DNA of 64,000 nucleotides from positions 62,001-126,000 of the forward strand of contig NZ_JBHRXZ010000012.1 of the NCBI RefSeq assembly GCF_042648805.1. The letters are read 5' to 3'. The position numbers were made by a program, and so were the translations under genes. Below are positions 21,709 through 31,134 of this stretch, piece by piece. The first letter of the stretch is position 1. The number at the start of each line of letters is the position of its first letter. This DNA comes from Azomonas tarimensis. GTDB taxonomy: Bacteria > Pseudomonadota > Gammaproteobacteria > Pseudomonadales > Pseudomonadaceae. The notes under the pieces were generated by a model. That model did no database searches. It was given only the letters and a program-made list of their open reading frames with translations, and was not told the origin of the DNA.

Positions 21709-21894
21709 ATGGAAATCGGGACTCTCCGTGGCTTGGGAACCATTCTGGTTTTCGTCGCTTTCATCGCTATCGTTGTCTGGGCCTACAGCAGCAAGCGAAA
21801 GAAGAGCTTCGACGAAGCCGCCCACCTCCCCTTTGCCGACGACCCCGAGGCCAGAGCGCAAGACAAGAAAGACTCCAGGAGTAAGAGTGAATGA
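21709..21894 (+). CDS. ccoQ: cbb3-type oxidase subunit CcoQ / FixQ
   Basis: A 61-residue single-helix protein (helix at about 8-24, ILVFVAFIAIVVWAYSS) with a charged cytosolic tail, including the family sequence LPFADDPE. CcoQ stabilises the assembled cbb3 complex and its link to CcoP. It lies seven bases after ccoO and overlaps ccoP by ATGA, so translation of the three is coupled. Confidence 0.93.
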   Translation: MEIGTLRGLGTILVFVAFIAIVVWAYSSKRKKSFDEAAHLPFADDPEARAQDKKDSRSKSE

Positions 21895-22811
21895 CCACGT
21901 TTTGGAGCTGGTACATTTCCCTGCTGACGATCGGCAGCATCGTCGCGCTGATCTGGCTGATCTACGCGACGCGCAAGGGACAACGTAACGACACCACCGA
22001 CCAGACCCTCGGGCATGCCTTCGATGGCATCGAGGAATACGACAACCCGCTGCCGCGCTGGTGGTTCATGCTGTTCGTGGCGACTATCGTGTTCGCCATC
22101 GGCTATCTGATCCTCTACCCCGGCCTGGGCAACTACCGTGGCATCCTGCCCGGCTACGAGAACGGCTGGACGGGCGTGGCCCAGTGGGAAAAGGAAATCG
22201 CCCGCGCCGACGAGGCTTATGGCCCGCTGTACGCCCGTTTCAGCGCGATGTCAGTCGCCGAGGTATCCGAGGACCAGCAGGCACTGCAGATGGGCGCCCG
22301 CCTGTTCGCATCCAACTGCGCGCTCTGCCATGGATCGGATGCTCGCGGTGCCTACGGCTTCCCCAACCTCACCAATGACGACTGGCTGTGGGGCGGTGAT
22401 CCTGACACCATCAAGACCACCATCCTCAAGGGACGTCAAGGCGCCATGCCAGGCTGGAGCCAGACACTGGGAGAGGAAGGCATCCGCCATGTTGCCGGGT
22501 ACGTCCGCAGCCTGTCGGGCCTGCAGAACCCGGACAACATCGAGATCAACCTCGAGCGCGGCCAGGAGATCTACACGACCAACTGTGCGGTCTGCCATGG
22601 TCCGGACGGCACCGGCACTCAGGCGATGGGTGCGCCGAATCTGACCAACCGCTACTGGCTGTATGGTTCGAGCTTTGCCCAGGTACAACAGACACTGCGT
22701 TACGGACGTAACGGGCACATGCCGGCTCAGGAGCACATCCTGGGAGAAGACAAAGTGCATGTGCTTGCAGCCTACGTCTACAGCCTCTCCCGCCAAGACT
22801 CGGCCGAATAA
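21891..22811 (+). CDS. ccoP: cbb3-type cytochrome c oxidase subunit III (dihaem)
   Basis: Accepts electrons from soluble cytochrome c. A 306-residue protein with two N-terminal helices (about 8-26 and 57-77) and two haem c domains, CALCH at 143-147 and CAVCH at 232-236, each followed by a PNLTN-type segment and a methionine ligand region (GAMPGWS, GHMPAQE). The start overlaps the ccoQ stop (ATGA at 21891). It is the last structural gene of the oxidase; a structured 124-base spacer separates it from ccoG. Confidence 0.97.
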   Translation: MTTFWSWYISLLTIGSIVALIWLIYATRKGQRNDTTDQTLGHAFDGIEEYDNPLPRWWFMLFVATIVFAIGYLILYPGLGNYRGILPGYENGWTGVAQWEKEIARADEAYGPLYARFSAMSVAEVSEDQQALQMGARLFASNCALCHGSDARGAYGFPNLTNDDWLWGGDPDTIKTTILKGRQGAMPGWSQTLGEEGIRHVAGYVRSLSGLQNPDNIEINLERGQEIYTTNCAVCHGPDGTGTQAMGAPNLTNRYWLYGSSFAQVQQTLRYGRNGHMPAQEHILGEDKVHVLAAYVYSLSRQDSAE

Positions 22812-22819
22812 GGTCGTAT

Positions 22820-22909
22820 CCCGCTCGGGCAGCGACTACCGGTCGCACCTGAGCGGGTACCCTGGGGAGTACCATATGCAGTGTAGTTCGGTCAGCTTCC
22901 CGGCTGACC
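22820..22909 (+). other. Three successive RNA hairpins between ccoP and ccoG
   Basis: CCCGCTC (22820-22826) pairs with GAGCGGG (22851-22857), enclosing GCGAC/GTCGC (22832-22836 with 22842-22846). GGTAC (22856-22860) pairs with GTACC (22869-22873), sharing bases with the first. GGTCAGC (22890-22896) pairs with GCTGACC (22903-22909) around a six-base loop. None has a following T-run, so this looks like an mRNA-stability or processing region between the oxidase and assembly genes more than a full terminator. Confidence 0.55.
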
Positions 22910-22935
22910 TCCACACACTGCCGTGGTGAGTAACG

Positions 22936-24348
22936 ATGAATCAGCAGATTCCTGTTCGCGACGTAACCCCCCCCAAGAAGAACGACGACACCGTCGACCT
23001 CTACGCCAAGCGCGAAAAAATCTACACCCGCTCGTTCACCGGCCTGTTTCGCAAGATCCGCTGGCTCGGGGGCGCGTCCCTGTTCATCCTCTACTTCGGC
23101 ACCGTCTGGCTCAACTGGGGTGATCGCCAGGCTGTGTGGTGGAACCTTCCGGAACGCAAGTTCTATATCTTTGGCGCCACGTTCTGGCCTCAGGACTTCA
23201 TTCTGCTGTCCGCGCTGCTGATCATCTCCGCTTTCGGCCTGTTTTTCATCACCGTTTTCGCTGGCCGGGTATGGTGCGGCTACACCTGTCCGCAAAGCGT
23301 GTTCACCTGGGTATACATGTGGGCGGAAAAGGTCACCGAAGGCGACCGCAACCAACGGATGAAGCTCGACAAGGCCCCCATGAGCCCGAGCAAGGCCGCA
23401 CGCAAGTTCGCCAAGCATTCGATCTGGCTGGGGGTGGCGCTGCTCACCGCGATTACCTTCGTCGGTTACTTCACGCCCATCCGAGAACTGGTACCTGACC
23501 TGCTGAGTTTCCAGGTCAGTGGCTGGGCGCTGTTCTGGGTTGGCTTTTTCACCCTTGCCACCTATGGCAACGCGGGCTTTCTCCGCGAGCAGGTTTGCAT
23601 CTACATGTGTCCCTACGCACGCTTCCAGAGCGTGATGTTCGACAAGGATACGCTCATCGTCTCCTACGACCCCCGCCGTGGAGAACGCCGCGGACCGAGA
23701 AAGAAGACCGCCGACTACAAGGCCCAGGGTCTGGGAGATTGCATCGATTGCACGCTCTGCGTGCAGGTTTGCCCCACCGGTATCGACATCCGCGACGGAT
23801 TGCAGATCGAGTGCATCGGTTGCGCTGCCTGCATCGACGCCTGCGACGCCGTCATGGAAAAGATGGATTACCCGAAGGGCCTGATCAGCTATACCACCGA
23901 GCACAACCTTTCGGGCGAGAAGACCCACCTGCTCCGCCCGCGACTAATCGGGTATGCTTTCGCGCTCATGGCGATGCTGGGCCTTTTCACCTACGCGGTA
24001 GCGAGCCGCCCGCTGGTGCAACTGGACGTCCTCAAGGACCGTGTGCTGTTCCGCGAGAACGAGCTCGGACATATCGAGAATGTCTACACCCTGAAGATCG
24101 TGAACAAGACCCAGACCGAGCAGAACTACGTCATCGAAGCGTCCGGCCTGGACGGCCTGCTCTATCGGGGCAGAGAGCAGATCCGAGCCGGAGCTGGCGA
24201 GATGGTCACACTTCCCGTGGAATTGTCGATGCCTGCCGAACGCATGCCGTCGAGCACCAATGTGGTCTCGTTCAATATCCGCTCCGCCGACGACCCATCG
24301 ATAACCAAGAACGCTGAAAGCCGCTTTATCGGCCCCGCCGTTCGCTGA
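22936..24348 (+). CDS. ccoG: Cytochrome oxidase accessory protein CcoG (FixG), 4Fe-4S membrane protein
   Basis: A 470-residue inner-membrane iron-sulfur protein needed for cbb3 maturation, reported as a cupric reductase that supplies Cu(I). It has about five helices, a CGYTCPQ motif (114-120), two 4Fe-4S clusters (CIDCTLCVQVCP from 269 and CIGCAACIDAC at about 295-305) and a C-terminal Ig-like periplasmic domain after the last helix. It begins the ccoGHIS assembly operon. GTGAGTAACG before the ATG is a modest ribosome site. Confidence 0.95.
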   Translation: MNQQIPVRDVTPPKKNDDTVDLYAKREKIYTRSFTGLFRKIRWLGGASLFILYFGTVWLNWGDRQAVWWNLPERKFYIFGATFWPQDFILLSALLIISAFGLFFITVFAGRVWCGYTCPQSVFTWVYMWAEKVTEGDRNQRMKLDKAPMSPSKAARKFAKHSIWLGVALLTAITFVGYFTPIRELVPDLLSFQVSGWALFWVGFFTLATYGNAGFLREQVCIYMCPYARFQSVMFDKDTLIVSYDPRRGERRGPRKKTADYKAQGLGDCIDCTLCVQVCPTGIDIRDGLQIECIGCAACIDACDAVMEKMDYPKGLISYTTEHNLSGEKTHLLRPRLIGYAFALMAMLGLFTYAVASRPLVQLDVLKDRVLFRENELGHIENVYTLKIVNKTQTEQNYVIEASGLDGLLYRGREQIRAGAGEMVTLPVELSMPAERMPSSTNVVSFNIRSADDPSITKNAESRFIGPAVR

Positions 24349-24358
24349 CAGGTATCAC

Positions 24359-24859
24359 ATGCAGTCCACTACCGAAAACACCCGTTGGTACAAGCAATTC
24401 TGGCCCTGGTTCATCATTTCGATCCTGGCCTTTTCCGTGGTGCTGGGCCTGTCACTCCTGACCATCGCCATCCGCAATTCCGACAGCCTTGTGGTAGACA
24501 ATTATTACGAAGTGGGCAGGGGTATCAACACCTCGCTGGAACGCGAGGTCCTGGCGCGGCAGCTTGATATGCAGGCACTGGTACGCCTAGATGAGGATAC
24601 CGGCCTGGCCCACATCCAACTGTCCGGCGAAAGTCGGCCACAGGTCCTGGTGATGAACCTGATATCCCCCACCCAGCCGGATCGTGATCGCCGCGTCGTG
24701 TTGCAGCCTCAAGGCGAGGGTCGCTATGAAGGGCATATGGAGGACACCGTGCGCGGTCGCCGCTTCATCGAACTGCTCGGTCGCGAAGGCGAGCAGGACT
24801 GGCGCCTGTATGAAGAGGAACTCATCGAAGCAGGCCAGGCATTCGAGCTGACTCACTGA
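24359..24859 (+). CDS. ccoH: cbb3 oxidase assembly protein FixH/CcoH
   Basis: A 166-residue protein with one N-terminal helix (about 14-38, FWPWFIISILAFSVVLGLSLL) and a periplasmic FixH domain (NYYEVGRGIN). It stays associated with the cbb3 complex during assembly. The gene lies 10 bases after ccoG and 11 before ccoI. Family length and position agree; its exact step in assembly is not settled. Confidence 0.92.
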   Translation: MQSTTENTRWYKQFWPWFIISILAFSVVLGLSLLTIAIRNSDSLVVDNYYEVGRGINTSLEREVLARQLDMQALVRLDEDTGLAHIQLSGESRPQVLVMNLISPTQPDRDRRVVLQPQGEGRYEGHMEDTVRGRRFIELLGREGEQDWRLYEEELIEAGQAFELTH

Positions 24860-24870
24860 AGTACAGCCTG

Positions 24871-27276
24871 ATGGCCACTCCCCTCCCCTGTTTTCATTGC
24901 GGGCTGCCGGTTCCTGCCGGCGGCCACTTCCGCGCCGTCGTGCTCGGCGAAGCTCGCGACTTCTGCTGCCCTGGCTGTCAGGCGGTAGCCGAAGCCATCG
25001 TCAAGGGTGGCCTGGAAAACTACTACCAGCACCGCAGTGAAACCTCGCTGAACCCGGACAGCCTCCCGCAGGTACTCAGTGATGAGCTCGCACTTTACGA
25101 CCGCGAGGACGTGCAGCAACCCTTCGTGGAGCACCAGGGGGAGCTGGCCAGCACTTCCCTGTTGATCGAAGGTATCAGCTGCGCCGCCTGTGGCTGGCTG
25201 ATCGAACGTCACCTGAGAGGGTTGGACGCCGTCAGCGAGGCTCATCTCAATCTCTCCAATCACCGCCTCCAGGTGCGCTGGAGCGATTCCCGGATGCCGC
25301 TCAGCGCCCTGTTGAGCGAGCTGCGCCGGATCGGCTACGCCGCGCACCCCTATCAGCCGGACCTCGCCGTGCAGCACACCGCACGGGAAAACCGCCGGGC
25401 CCTGCGCCAACTGGGGGTCGCCGGACTGCTATGGATGCAGGTGATGATGGCCACCATGGCCACCTGGCCCGAATTCAACCTCGACCTTACCGAGGGGATG
25501 GACAGCATTCTCCGCTGGACAGCCTTGCTGTTGACAACGCCTATTGTCTTCTACTGTTGCACCGATTTCTTCCGCGGAGCCCTGCGCGATATTCGCACTC
25601 GGCATCTGAGCATGGATGTTTCGGTATCGCTGGCCATCGGTGGTGCTTACGTCGCCGGCATCTGGTCGACCATAACCGGGCGCGGCGAGCTCTACTTCGA
25701 TGCAGTGGGAATGTTCGCCCTGTTTCTTCTGGCCGGACGCTATCTCGAGCGTCGGGCCCGAGAGCGCACCGTGGCCGCCACCGCCCAGTTGGTCAACCTT
25801 CTACCCGCCTCCTGTCTTCGTCTCGAGCGCGACGGCCAGAGCCAGCGCATCCTTCTTCGCGAGTTGCACATCGGCGATCGGGTGCTAGTGCAGCCTGGCA
25901 CCCTCATTCCAGCCGATGGGCGGATTGTCAGCGGCCTGTCGAGTGTCGACGAATCGGTGCTGACTGGCGAATACCTGCCCTTGCCGCGCCAGGTGGGTGA
26001 CAGCGTGACCGCCGGCACCCTGAACGTCGAGGGTCCCCTGACCATCGAGGTGCAGGCGCTCGGCGATGACACCCGGCTGTCGGCCATCGTGCAGTTGCTG
26101 GAGCGGGCCCAGGCGGACAAGCCGCGGCTGGCCGAGCTGGCCGATCGTGTCGCGCAGTGGTTCCTGATGATCGTGCTGGTGGTGGCCAGCATGGTGGGCA
26201 TGGTCTGGTGGCAACTTGACCCAGACCGCGCCTTCTGGATCGTGCTTGCCCTGCTGGTGGCGACCTGTCCCTGCGCACTGTCACTGGCCACCCCGACGGC
26301 GCTCACCACCGCGACCGGCAGCCTGCACAAGCTCGGGCTGCTCCTGACTCGTGGCCATGTCCTCGAAGGGCTCAACCAGATCGACACCGTGGTGTTCGAC
26401 AAGACCGGCACCCTGACCGAGGGCCGCCTGACGCTCAGCCGCGTCGAACCTCTGGCCGAGCTCGACGCCGATACCTGCCTGGCCCTGGCCGCCGCGCTCG
26501 AAAACCGCTCGGAGCATCCCATCGCCCGGGCGTTCGGCCGTGCGCCGCAGCCAGCCGAAACGGTCCTTTCGATTCCAGGCCGCGGCCTGCAAGGGATAGT
26601 CGAAGAACAAGTGCTGCGTATCGGCCAGCCCACATTCGTGGCCGAGGGCTATGCAGGCACGCCGCCCGAGATACCTGGTACCCAGGGCCAGTGGTTGCTG
26701 CTCGGAAACGCTCACGGACCGCTTGCCTGGCTCGTTCTCGACGATCGTCTGCGCGACGATGCCCCGGCCCTGCTCGACGCCTGCCGCCGGCAGGGCTGGC
26801 ACACCGTGTTGCTTTCGGGCGACAGTTCGCCAATGGTTGAGCAGATCGCTGCTGAGCTGGGCATCGAACGTGCCGAGGGGGGCCTGACTCCGGACGCCAA
26901 GCTTGTCCGTCTTCAGGCCCTGCAGGCAGAAGGTCGCACAGTGCTGATGCTGGGCGACGGGGTCAACGACGTACCTGTCCTGGCCGCAGCTGACATCAGC
27001 ATCGCCATGGGCTCGGCTACCGACCTGGCCAAGACGAGTGCAGACGCGGTGCTGCTGTCGAACCGGCTCGACAGTCTGGTTCAGGGCTTCCTCCTGGCGC
27101 GGCGTACCCGGCGGATCATTGTCGAGAACCTGACCTGGGCCAGCCTGTACAATGGGCTGATCCTGCCATTCGCAGCCATCGGCTGGGTAACACCCCTGTG
27201 GGCAGCCCTTGGCATGTCGCTCAGTTCGCTCCTGGTGGTACTCAACGCCCTGCGCCTGTCCCGGGTGCAGCGCTGA
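24871..27276 (+). CDS. ccoI: Copper-exporting P1B-type ATPase for cbb3 assembly
   Basis: An 801-residue P1B ATPase that moves copper across the inner membrane for the CcoN active site (the CopA2/FixI type). It has an N-terminal cysteine-rich region (CFHCGLP, CCPGC), an HMA domain with CAAC (SCAACGWL), eight helices, the metal-site CPC (466-468), DKTGTLT (Asp510) and GDGVND. The CAAC site and extra N-terminal cysteines are typical of FixI/CcoI as opposed to bulk-efflux CopA. It lies between ccoH and ccoS. Confidence 0.95.
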   Translation: MATPLPCFHCGLPVPAGGHFRAVVLGEARDFCCPGCQAVAEAIVKGGLENYYQHRSETSLNPDSLPQVLSDELALYDREDVQQPFVEHQGELASTSLLIEGISCAACGWLIERHLRGLDAVSEAHLNLSNHRLQVRWSDSRMPLSALLSELRRIGYAAHPYQPDLAVQHTARENRRALRQLGVAGLLWMQVMMATMATWPEFNLDLTEGMDSILRWTALLLTTPIVFYCCTDFFRGALRDIRTRHLSMDVSVSLAIGGAYVAGIWSTITGRGELYFDAVGMFALFLLAGRYLERRARERTVAATAQLVNLLPASCLRLERDGQSQRILLRELHIGDRVLVQPGTLIPADGRIVSGLSSVDESVLTGEYLPLPRQVGDSVTAGTLNVEGPLTIEVQALGDDTRLSAIVQLLERAQADKPRLAELADRVAQWFLMIVLVVASMVGMVWWQLDPDRAFWIVLALLVATCPCALSLATPTALTTATGSLHKLGLLLTRGHVLEGLNQIDTVVFDKTGTLTEGRLTLSRVEPLAELDADTCLALAAALENRSEHPIARAFGRAPQPAETVLSIPGRGLQGIVEEQVLRIGQPTFVAEGYAGTPPEIPGTQGQWLLLGNAHGPLAWLVLDDRLRDDAPALLDACRRQGWHTVLLSGDSSPMVEQIAAELGIERAEGGLTPDAKLVRLQALQAEGRTVLMLGDGVNDVPVLAAADISIAMGSATDLAKTSADAVLLSNRLDSLVQGFLLARRTRRIIVENLTWASLYNGLILPFAAIGWVTPLWAALGMSLSSLLVVLNALRLSRVQR

Positions 27277-27334
27277 ACCCGACGCCGGCCACGCCTCGCG
27301 CCTGCCGGCCATCCTGTTCTTTACCGGAGGTGAG

Positions 27335-27547
27335 GTGACTGCACTCTATATCTTGATCCCCGTGGCCGTGGGCATCGTCGCGGTCGCCATCTGGGTGTTC
27401 TTCTGGGCGGTCGACAGTGGCCAGTTCGACGACCTGGACAGCCCCGGCCATAGCATCCTGTTCGACGACGAACTCGAGCGCAAGACCGACCAGCCAGCGA
27501 CCGAACAGAACGACGAGGACGACAAGCAGGAGCCCAAGGGTGGTTGA
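27335..27547 (+). CDS. ccoS: cbb3 oxidase maturation protein CcoS
   Basis: A 70-residue single-helix protein required for cofactor insertion into the cbb3 oxidase. The family core is plain: TALYILIPVAVGIVAVAIWV, then FFWAVDSGQFDDLDSP and HSILFDDE. The GTG at 27335 fits the family N-terminus (usually MTALY) and has GGAGG four bases upstream. An ATG-started frame from 27209 would overlap ccoI by 68 bases and add unmatched residues. The stop overlaps the next gene by eight bases. Confidence 0.92.
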   Translation: MTALYILIPVAVGIVAVAIWVFFWAVDSGQFDDLDSPGHSILFDDELERKTDQPATEQNDEDDKQEPKGG

Positions 27548-28256
27548 ACTGCTTCCACTTCTGTTGTCGGCGCTTATCCTCGGACTTCTTGGCGGTGGTC
27601 ACTGCCTGGGCATGTGCGGCGGGCTGATGGGCGCCATGACCCTGGCCATTCCCGCCGACCAGCGCAGCCGGCGGCTGCCGCTGCTACTTGCTTATAACCT
27701 GGGGCGAATCCTGAGCTATACGCTGGCCGGTGCTCTCATCGGCCTGGCTGGTTGGGCTGTGGCCAATAGCCCCGCCGCCCTGGTGCTGCGCATCCTTGCT
27801 GGGCTGCTGCTCATTACCATGGGGCTCTACCTGGCGGGATGGTGGAATGGCCTGACGCGTGTCGAGGCACTGGGGAAAGGCCTCTGGCGTCATCTTCAAC
27901 CCCTCGCCAGTCGCCTGTTGCCGATCAGCAGCCTACCGCGGGCCCTTGCCCTCGGCTCGGTGTGGGGCTGGCTGCCCTGTGGCCTGGTCTACAGCACCTT
28001 GCTCTGGGCAGCGAGCCAGGGGAGCGCGGTCGAGAGCGCCCTGCTGATGTTCGCTTTCGGCCTCGGCACCCTGCCGGTGCTCTTGGCCACCGGCCTGGCG
28101 GCCGAGCGGGTAGCGCGACTGTTGCGAAAGCGCAGCGTGCGAATGGCCGGCGGCATCCTGGTGATCCTGTTCGGCCTATGGACCCTGCCTGGCCCCCACC
28201 AGCACTGGCTGATGGGGCACGGCGCAGCAGCCAGCGGCAGTCATTCGGGACACTAG
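27540..28256 (+). CDS. Sulfite exporter TauE/SafE-like transporter (cbb3-linked)
   Basis: A 238-residue membrane protein with about six helices, of the COG2836 branch of TauE/SafE proteins regularly encoded after ccoS. The N-terminal helix carries a conserved GGHCLGMCGG motif, whose His and Cys residues suggest metal handling (copper or another heavy metal) more than sulfite export. The C-terminus is His-rich (GPHQHWLMGHG and HSGH). The GTG at 27540 has AGGAG upstream and overlaps ccoS; an ATG at 27417 would lie deep inside ccoS. It converges with the MarR gene, with four bases between. Confidence 0.85.
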   Translation: MVELLPLLLSALILGLLGGGHCLGMCGGLMGAMTLAIPADQRSRRLPLLLAYNLGRILSYTLAGALIGLAGWAVANSPAALVLRILAGLLLITMGLYLAGWWNGLTRVEALGKGLWRHLQPLASRLLPISSLPRALALGSVWGWLPCGLVYSTLLWAASQGSAVESALLMFAFGLGTLPVLLATGLAAERVARLLRKRSVRMAGGILVILFGLWTLPGPHQHWLMGHGAAASGSHSGH

Positions 28257-28260
28257 GTCC

Positions 28261-28695
28261 TCACGCGCGGGCCAGGTTGTCCAGTACCTGCTGGTGAACC
28301 CGCAGGCAACATTCCAGATCCGCCTCGTCTATTCCCGCGAAGAGATCCTCGTGCAGCTCCATCGAGATGGTCTTGATCTCGTCGATCAGGGGCTGGGCGC
28401 GCTCTGTGAGAATGATCTTCTTGGCACGGCGGTCCTCAGGAACCCCCAGGCGCTTGACCAGACCCTGCTCCTCCAGGCTGTCCAGCAACCGGGCCAGGGT
28501 CGGACCCTCGACGCCGACACTTTTGGCCAGCTCCCGCTGGGTAGGCACCATCGGCATGCGTGCGAGGTGAAGCAGAACGAGCCAGCGGGCCTGGGACAGA
28601 CCGAGGTGCAGCAGACGACGGTCGAGTTCACCGCGCCAGGATCGGGAAAGCAGCGCCAACTGCATTCCGAAGCTGTAGTGACGTTTGTTCGGCAT
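28261..28695 (-). CDS. MarR/SlyA family transcriptional regulator
   Basis: A 144-residue winged-helix repressor or antirepressor. The recognition region is QRELAKSVGVEGPTLARLLD and the wing GLVKRLGVPEDRRAKKI (the DRR core is typical of MarR). The flanking helices form the dimer domain. The ligand and targets are unknown. It is read in the same direction as recQ, 101 bases downstream, so could be co-transcribed; it is not clearly related to the convergent cco genes. In many pseudomonads hemN and anr follow the cco assembly genes, but not here. Confidence 0.9.
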   Translation of the reverse strand: MPNKRHYSFGMQLALLSRSWRGELDRRLLHLGLSQARWLVLLHLARMPMVPTQRELAKSVGVEGPTLARLLDSLEEQGLVKRLGVPEDRRAKKIILTERAQPLIDEIKTISMELHEDLFAGIDEADLECCLRVHQQVLDNLARA

Positions 28696-28796
28696 TACGG
28701 ATTTGCCTGCTCATAGTTAGGCCGCTATCTAAATCGACCTGACGCTGTTATGCAACGTTTCGCTGTTGCCTGAGCATGCCGGATTTGCAAGCAGAA

Positions 28797-30929
28797 TTAT
28801 CCGTCCCCGAATTCCGCCTCCAGCGAAGACCGCACACAGTGCAGCACTCCCAGTGGAACTTCGCGCCCGAGCGTCTCGGCCACTGCTGTCACGGAAGGGA
28901 GGTCACCGTCACCGTCGAGGAAGGCCTCCTGTATGCGGCCCATCAGCTCTTCTGGCAGATCGAGCGCCTGTTCCAGAGTCAGCTGCTGCTCACCGATGGC
29001 CTCGGCCAGCAGGGTGTAGACGTTCTTTTCGCTACAGCCCAAGCGCTGTGCGATCTGGCTCGGCGTCATCCCGGCACAGGCCAGGCTGACCAGTTCATGC
29101 CGCAAGTCGGCGGGCGCCCTGGGCGCCTGGCCGGTCCCGCCGTCCTGAAGAAGCGCGAGAAATGCCTCTCCATAGCGTTCGAGCTTACGAGCCCCCACAC
29201 CACTGACTCTGCCCATATCGGCCAGGGTTCGCGGCTTGCTGCGCAGCATCTCGAGCAGGGTAGCGTCGGGAAAGATCACATAAGGCGGCACGGAATGCTC
29301 TTCAGCCAGCTTGCGGCGCAGTGCGCGCAGCGCTTCCCACTGCTCCCGCTCTTCGCTGCGTACCAGTTGGCTGGCGGCACTCGCCGTGGGCTTGGGCGCC
29401 TTGCTGGTAATCTCCCGGCGCAGCTGCAGGCTTGCCTCGCCCCGCAACAGCGGCCGGCAGCCCTCGGTCAGGCGCAAGCCGCCGTAGCCGTCCAGGTCAG
29501 TGTCCACCAGACCCCGCGCAACGAGCTGGCGGAACAGCGACCGCCACTCGCTCTCCGCGCGCGCCTTGCCCATGCCGAACACGCTCAAGTGCTGGTGGCC
29601 CAGTCCCTGGACCTTGTCATTGTCCCGCCCGAGCAGAATATCCACCAGATGGCCGACTCCGTAACGCTGCCCGCTGCGATAGATCGCCGACAGGGCAAGC
29701 CGGGCCGCGTCAGTGGCGTCCCAGGTTTCCACCCCATCCATGCAGATGTCGCAGTGCCCACAGGGCTGTTCGAGGATCTCGTCGAAATAGGCCAGCAGCG
29801 CCTGCCGACGACAACGGGTTTCCTCGCAGAGAGCCAGCATGGCATCGAGCTTGTGGCGCTCGACCCGCTTGTGGCGCTCGTCCCCTTCGGAATTGCCGAG
29901 CATCTGCTTGAGGAACAGCATGTCCTGCAGGCCATAAGCCATCCAGGCGTCCGCAGGCAGCCCGTCGCGGCCGGCGCGGCCGGTTTCCTGGTAATAGGCT
30001 TCCAGTGACTTGGGCAGGTCGAGGTGCGCCACGAAGCGCACGTTGGGTTTGTCGATTCCCATGCCGAAGGCAATCGTTGCCACCATGACCAGCCCCTCTT
30101 CATTGAGGAACCGACGCTGGTGGTATGTACGCAGCTCGCTCGGCAGCCCGGCATGGTAGGGCAGCGCCGGAATGCCCTGATCGGTGAGAAACGCAGCCAC
30201 TTCCTCGACCCGCTTGCGCGAAAGGCAGTAGACGATGCCCGCGTCGCCACGGCGCTCCGCAAGAAAGGCGAGCAGCTGTTTGCGAGGCTGCTCCTTCGGG
30301 ACGATGCGATAGAAGATGTTCGGCCGGTCGAAGCTCGAAAGAAATCGCTGGGCGTCCTGCAAGTGCAGTCGCTCCACGATCTCCTCGCGGGTCCGCTTGT
30401 CCGCGGTTGCGGTGAGGGCGATGCGCGGCACGTCAGGGAACAACTCGGCCAACTGGCCAAGCTGCATGTACTCCGGGCGGAAATCGTGCCCCCACTGGGA
30501 TACACAATGGGCTTCGTCGATGGCGAACAGGGCGATGGGCAAGCTCTGCAGAAAGCCGAGCATGCGCGGCTGGACGAGTCGCTCCGGCGCCAGGTAGAGC
30601 AGCTTGATCTCGCCACGCCGCAGGCGTTCGGCTATATCGCGCTGTTCGTCGGGGCCGAGAGTGGAATTGAGGCCGACCGCGGCGACGCCCAGCTCATCCA
30701 GCGCCGCGACCTGATCTTCCATCAGTGCGATGAGCGGTGAAACCACCACCGCCAGCCCCTCGCGCAGAAGGGCCGGGACCTGGTAGCAAAGCGATTTGCC
30801 GCCACCTGTCGGCATCAGAACCAGGGCATCCCCGCCGCCTGCGACCTGCTGGATGATGGCGGACTGGTTACCGCGGAAAGAGTCGTAGCCGAAAATATCC
30901 TTGAGGATACGCTGTGCCTGGTCGAGCAT
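28797..30929 (-). CDS. recQ: ATP-dependent DNA helicase RecQ
   Basis: A 710-residue 3'-5' helicase for recombination and stalled-fork repair. Visible: Walker A (MPTGGGKSLCYQ), the DEAH box with the RecQ aromatic loop (DEAHCVSQWGHDFRPEY), the helicase C domain (QETGRAGRDG), a zinc-binding RQC region (CRRQALLAYF, CGHCDIC), an HRDC domain at about 520-600, and a further C-terminal helix-turn-helix segment (SQIAQRLGCSEKNVYTLL). TTTTGGAGGC before the ATG is a good ribosome site, and TATACT at about 30953-30958 on this strand could be the -10. Confidence 0.96.
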   Translation of the reverse strand: MLDQAQRILKDIFGYDSFRGNQSAIIQQVAGGGDALVLMPTGGGKSLCYQVPALLREGLAVVVSPLIALMEDQVAALDELGVAAVGLNSTLGPDEQRDIAERLRRGEIKLLYLAPERLVQPRMLGFLQSLPIALFAIDEAHCVSQWGHDFRPEYMQLGQLAELFPDVPRIALTATADKRTREEIVERLHLQDAQRFLSSFDRPNIFYRIVPKEQPRKQLLAFLAERRGDAGIVYCLSRKRVEEVAAFLTDQGIPALPYHAGLPSELRTYHQRRFLNEEGLVMVATIAFGMGIDKPNVRFVAHLDLPKSLEAYYQETGRAGRDGLPADAWMAYGLQDMLFLKQMLGNSEGDERHKRVERHKLDAMLALCEETRCRRQALLAYFDEILEQPCGHCDICMDGVETWDATDAARLALSAIYRSGQRYGVGHLVDILLGRDNDKVQGLGHQHLSVFGMGKARAESEWRSLFRQLVARGLVDTDLDGYGGLRLTEGCRPLLRGEASLQLRREITSKAPKPTASAASQLVRSEEREQWEALRALRRKLAEEHSVPPYVIFPDATLLEMLRSKPRTLADMGRVSGVGARKLERYGEAFLALLQDGGTGQAPRAPADLRHELVSLACAGMTPSQIAQRLGCSEKNVYTLLAEAIGEQQLTLEQALDLPEELMGRIQEAFLDGDGDLPSVTAVAETLGREVPLGVLHCVRSSLEAEFGDG

Positions 30930-31134
30930 GCCGCCTCCAAAACAAGGGGCGCAGTATACCTTGCAACGCCAGACCGCTGAGCAGCGACTGCGCCTCGCCG
31001 AACGGTATCAGGTGAAAATTGAAGGCACACTGAACTTGGCCCCTCTCCCGAGGTTATATCCTGTGAGCATTGGTAGCCGGGGCCCGGTCCCTCGTCTAGA
31101 ATCCCGATCTGTACTCTTTTCAAGGTAGCCACCG

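Noticed and set aside
22546..23928. Open frame of 460 codons antisense to ccoP/ccoG
   Set aside because: It spans two recognised genes on the other strand and the spacer, with no family match.
25431..26000. Plus-strand open frame of 189 codons inside ccoI
   Set aside because: Alternative frame of ccoI, arginine- and serine-rich with no ribosome site.
28695..28797. hemN or anr expected after the cco assembly genes
   Set aside because: Only a MarR regulator and recQ are present; no remnant of hemN or anr was seen.
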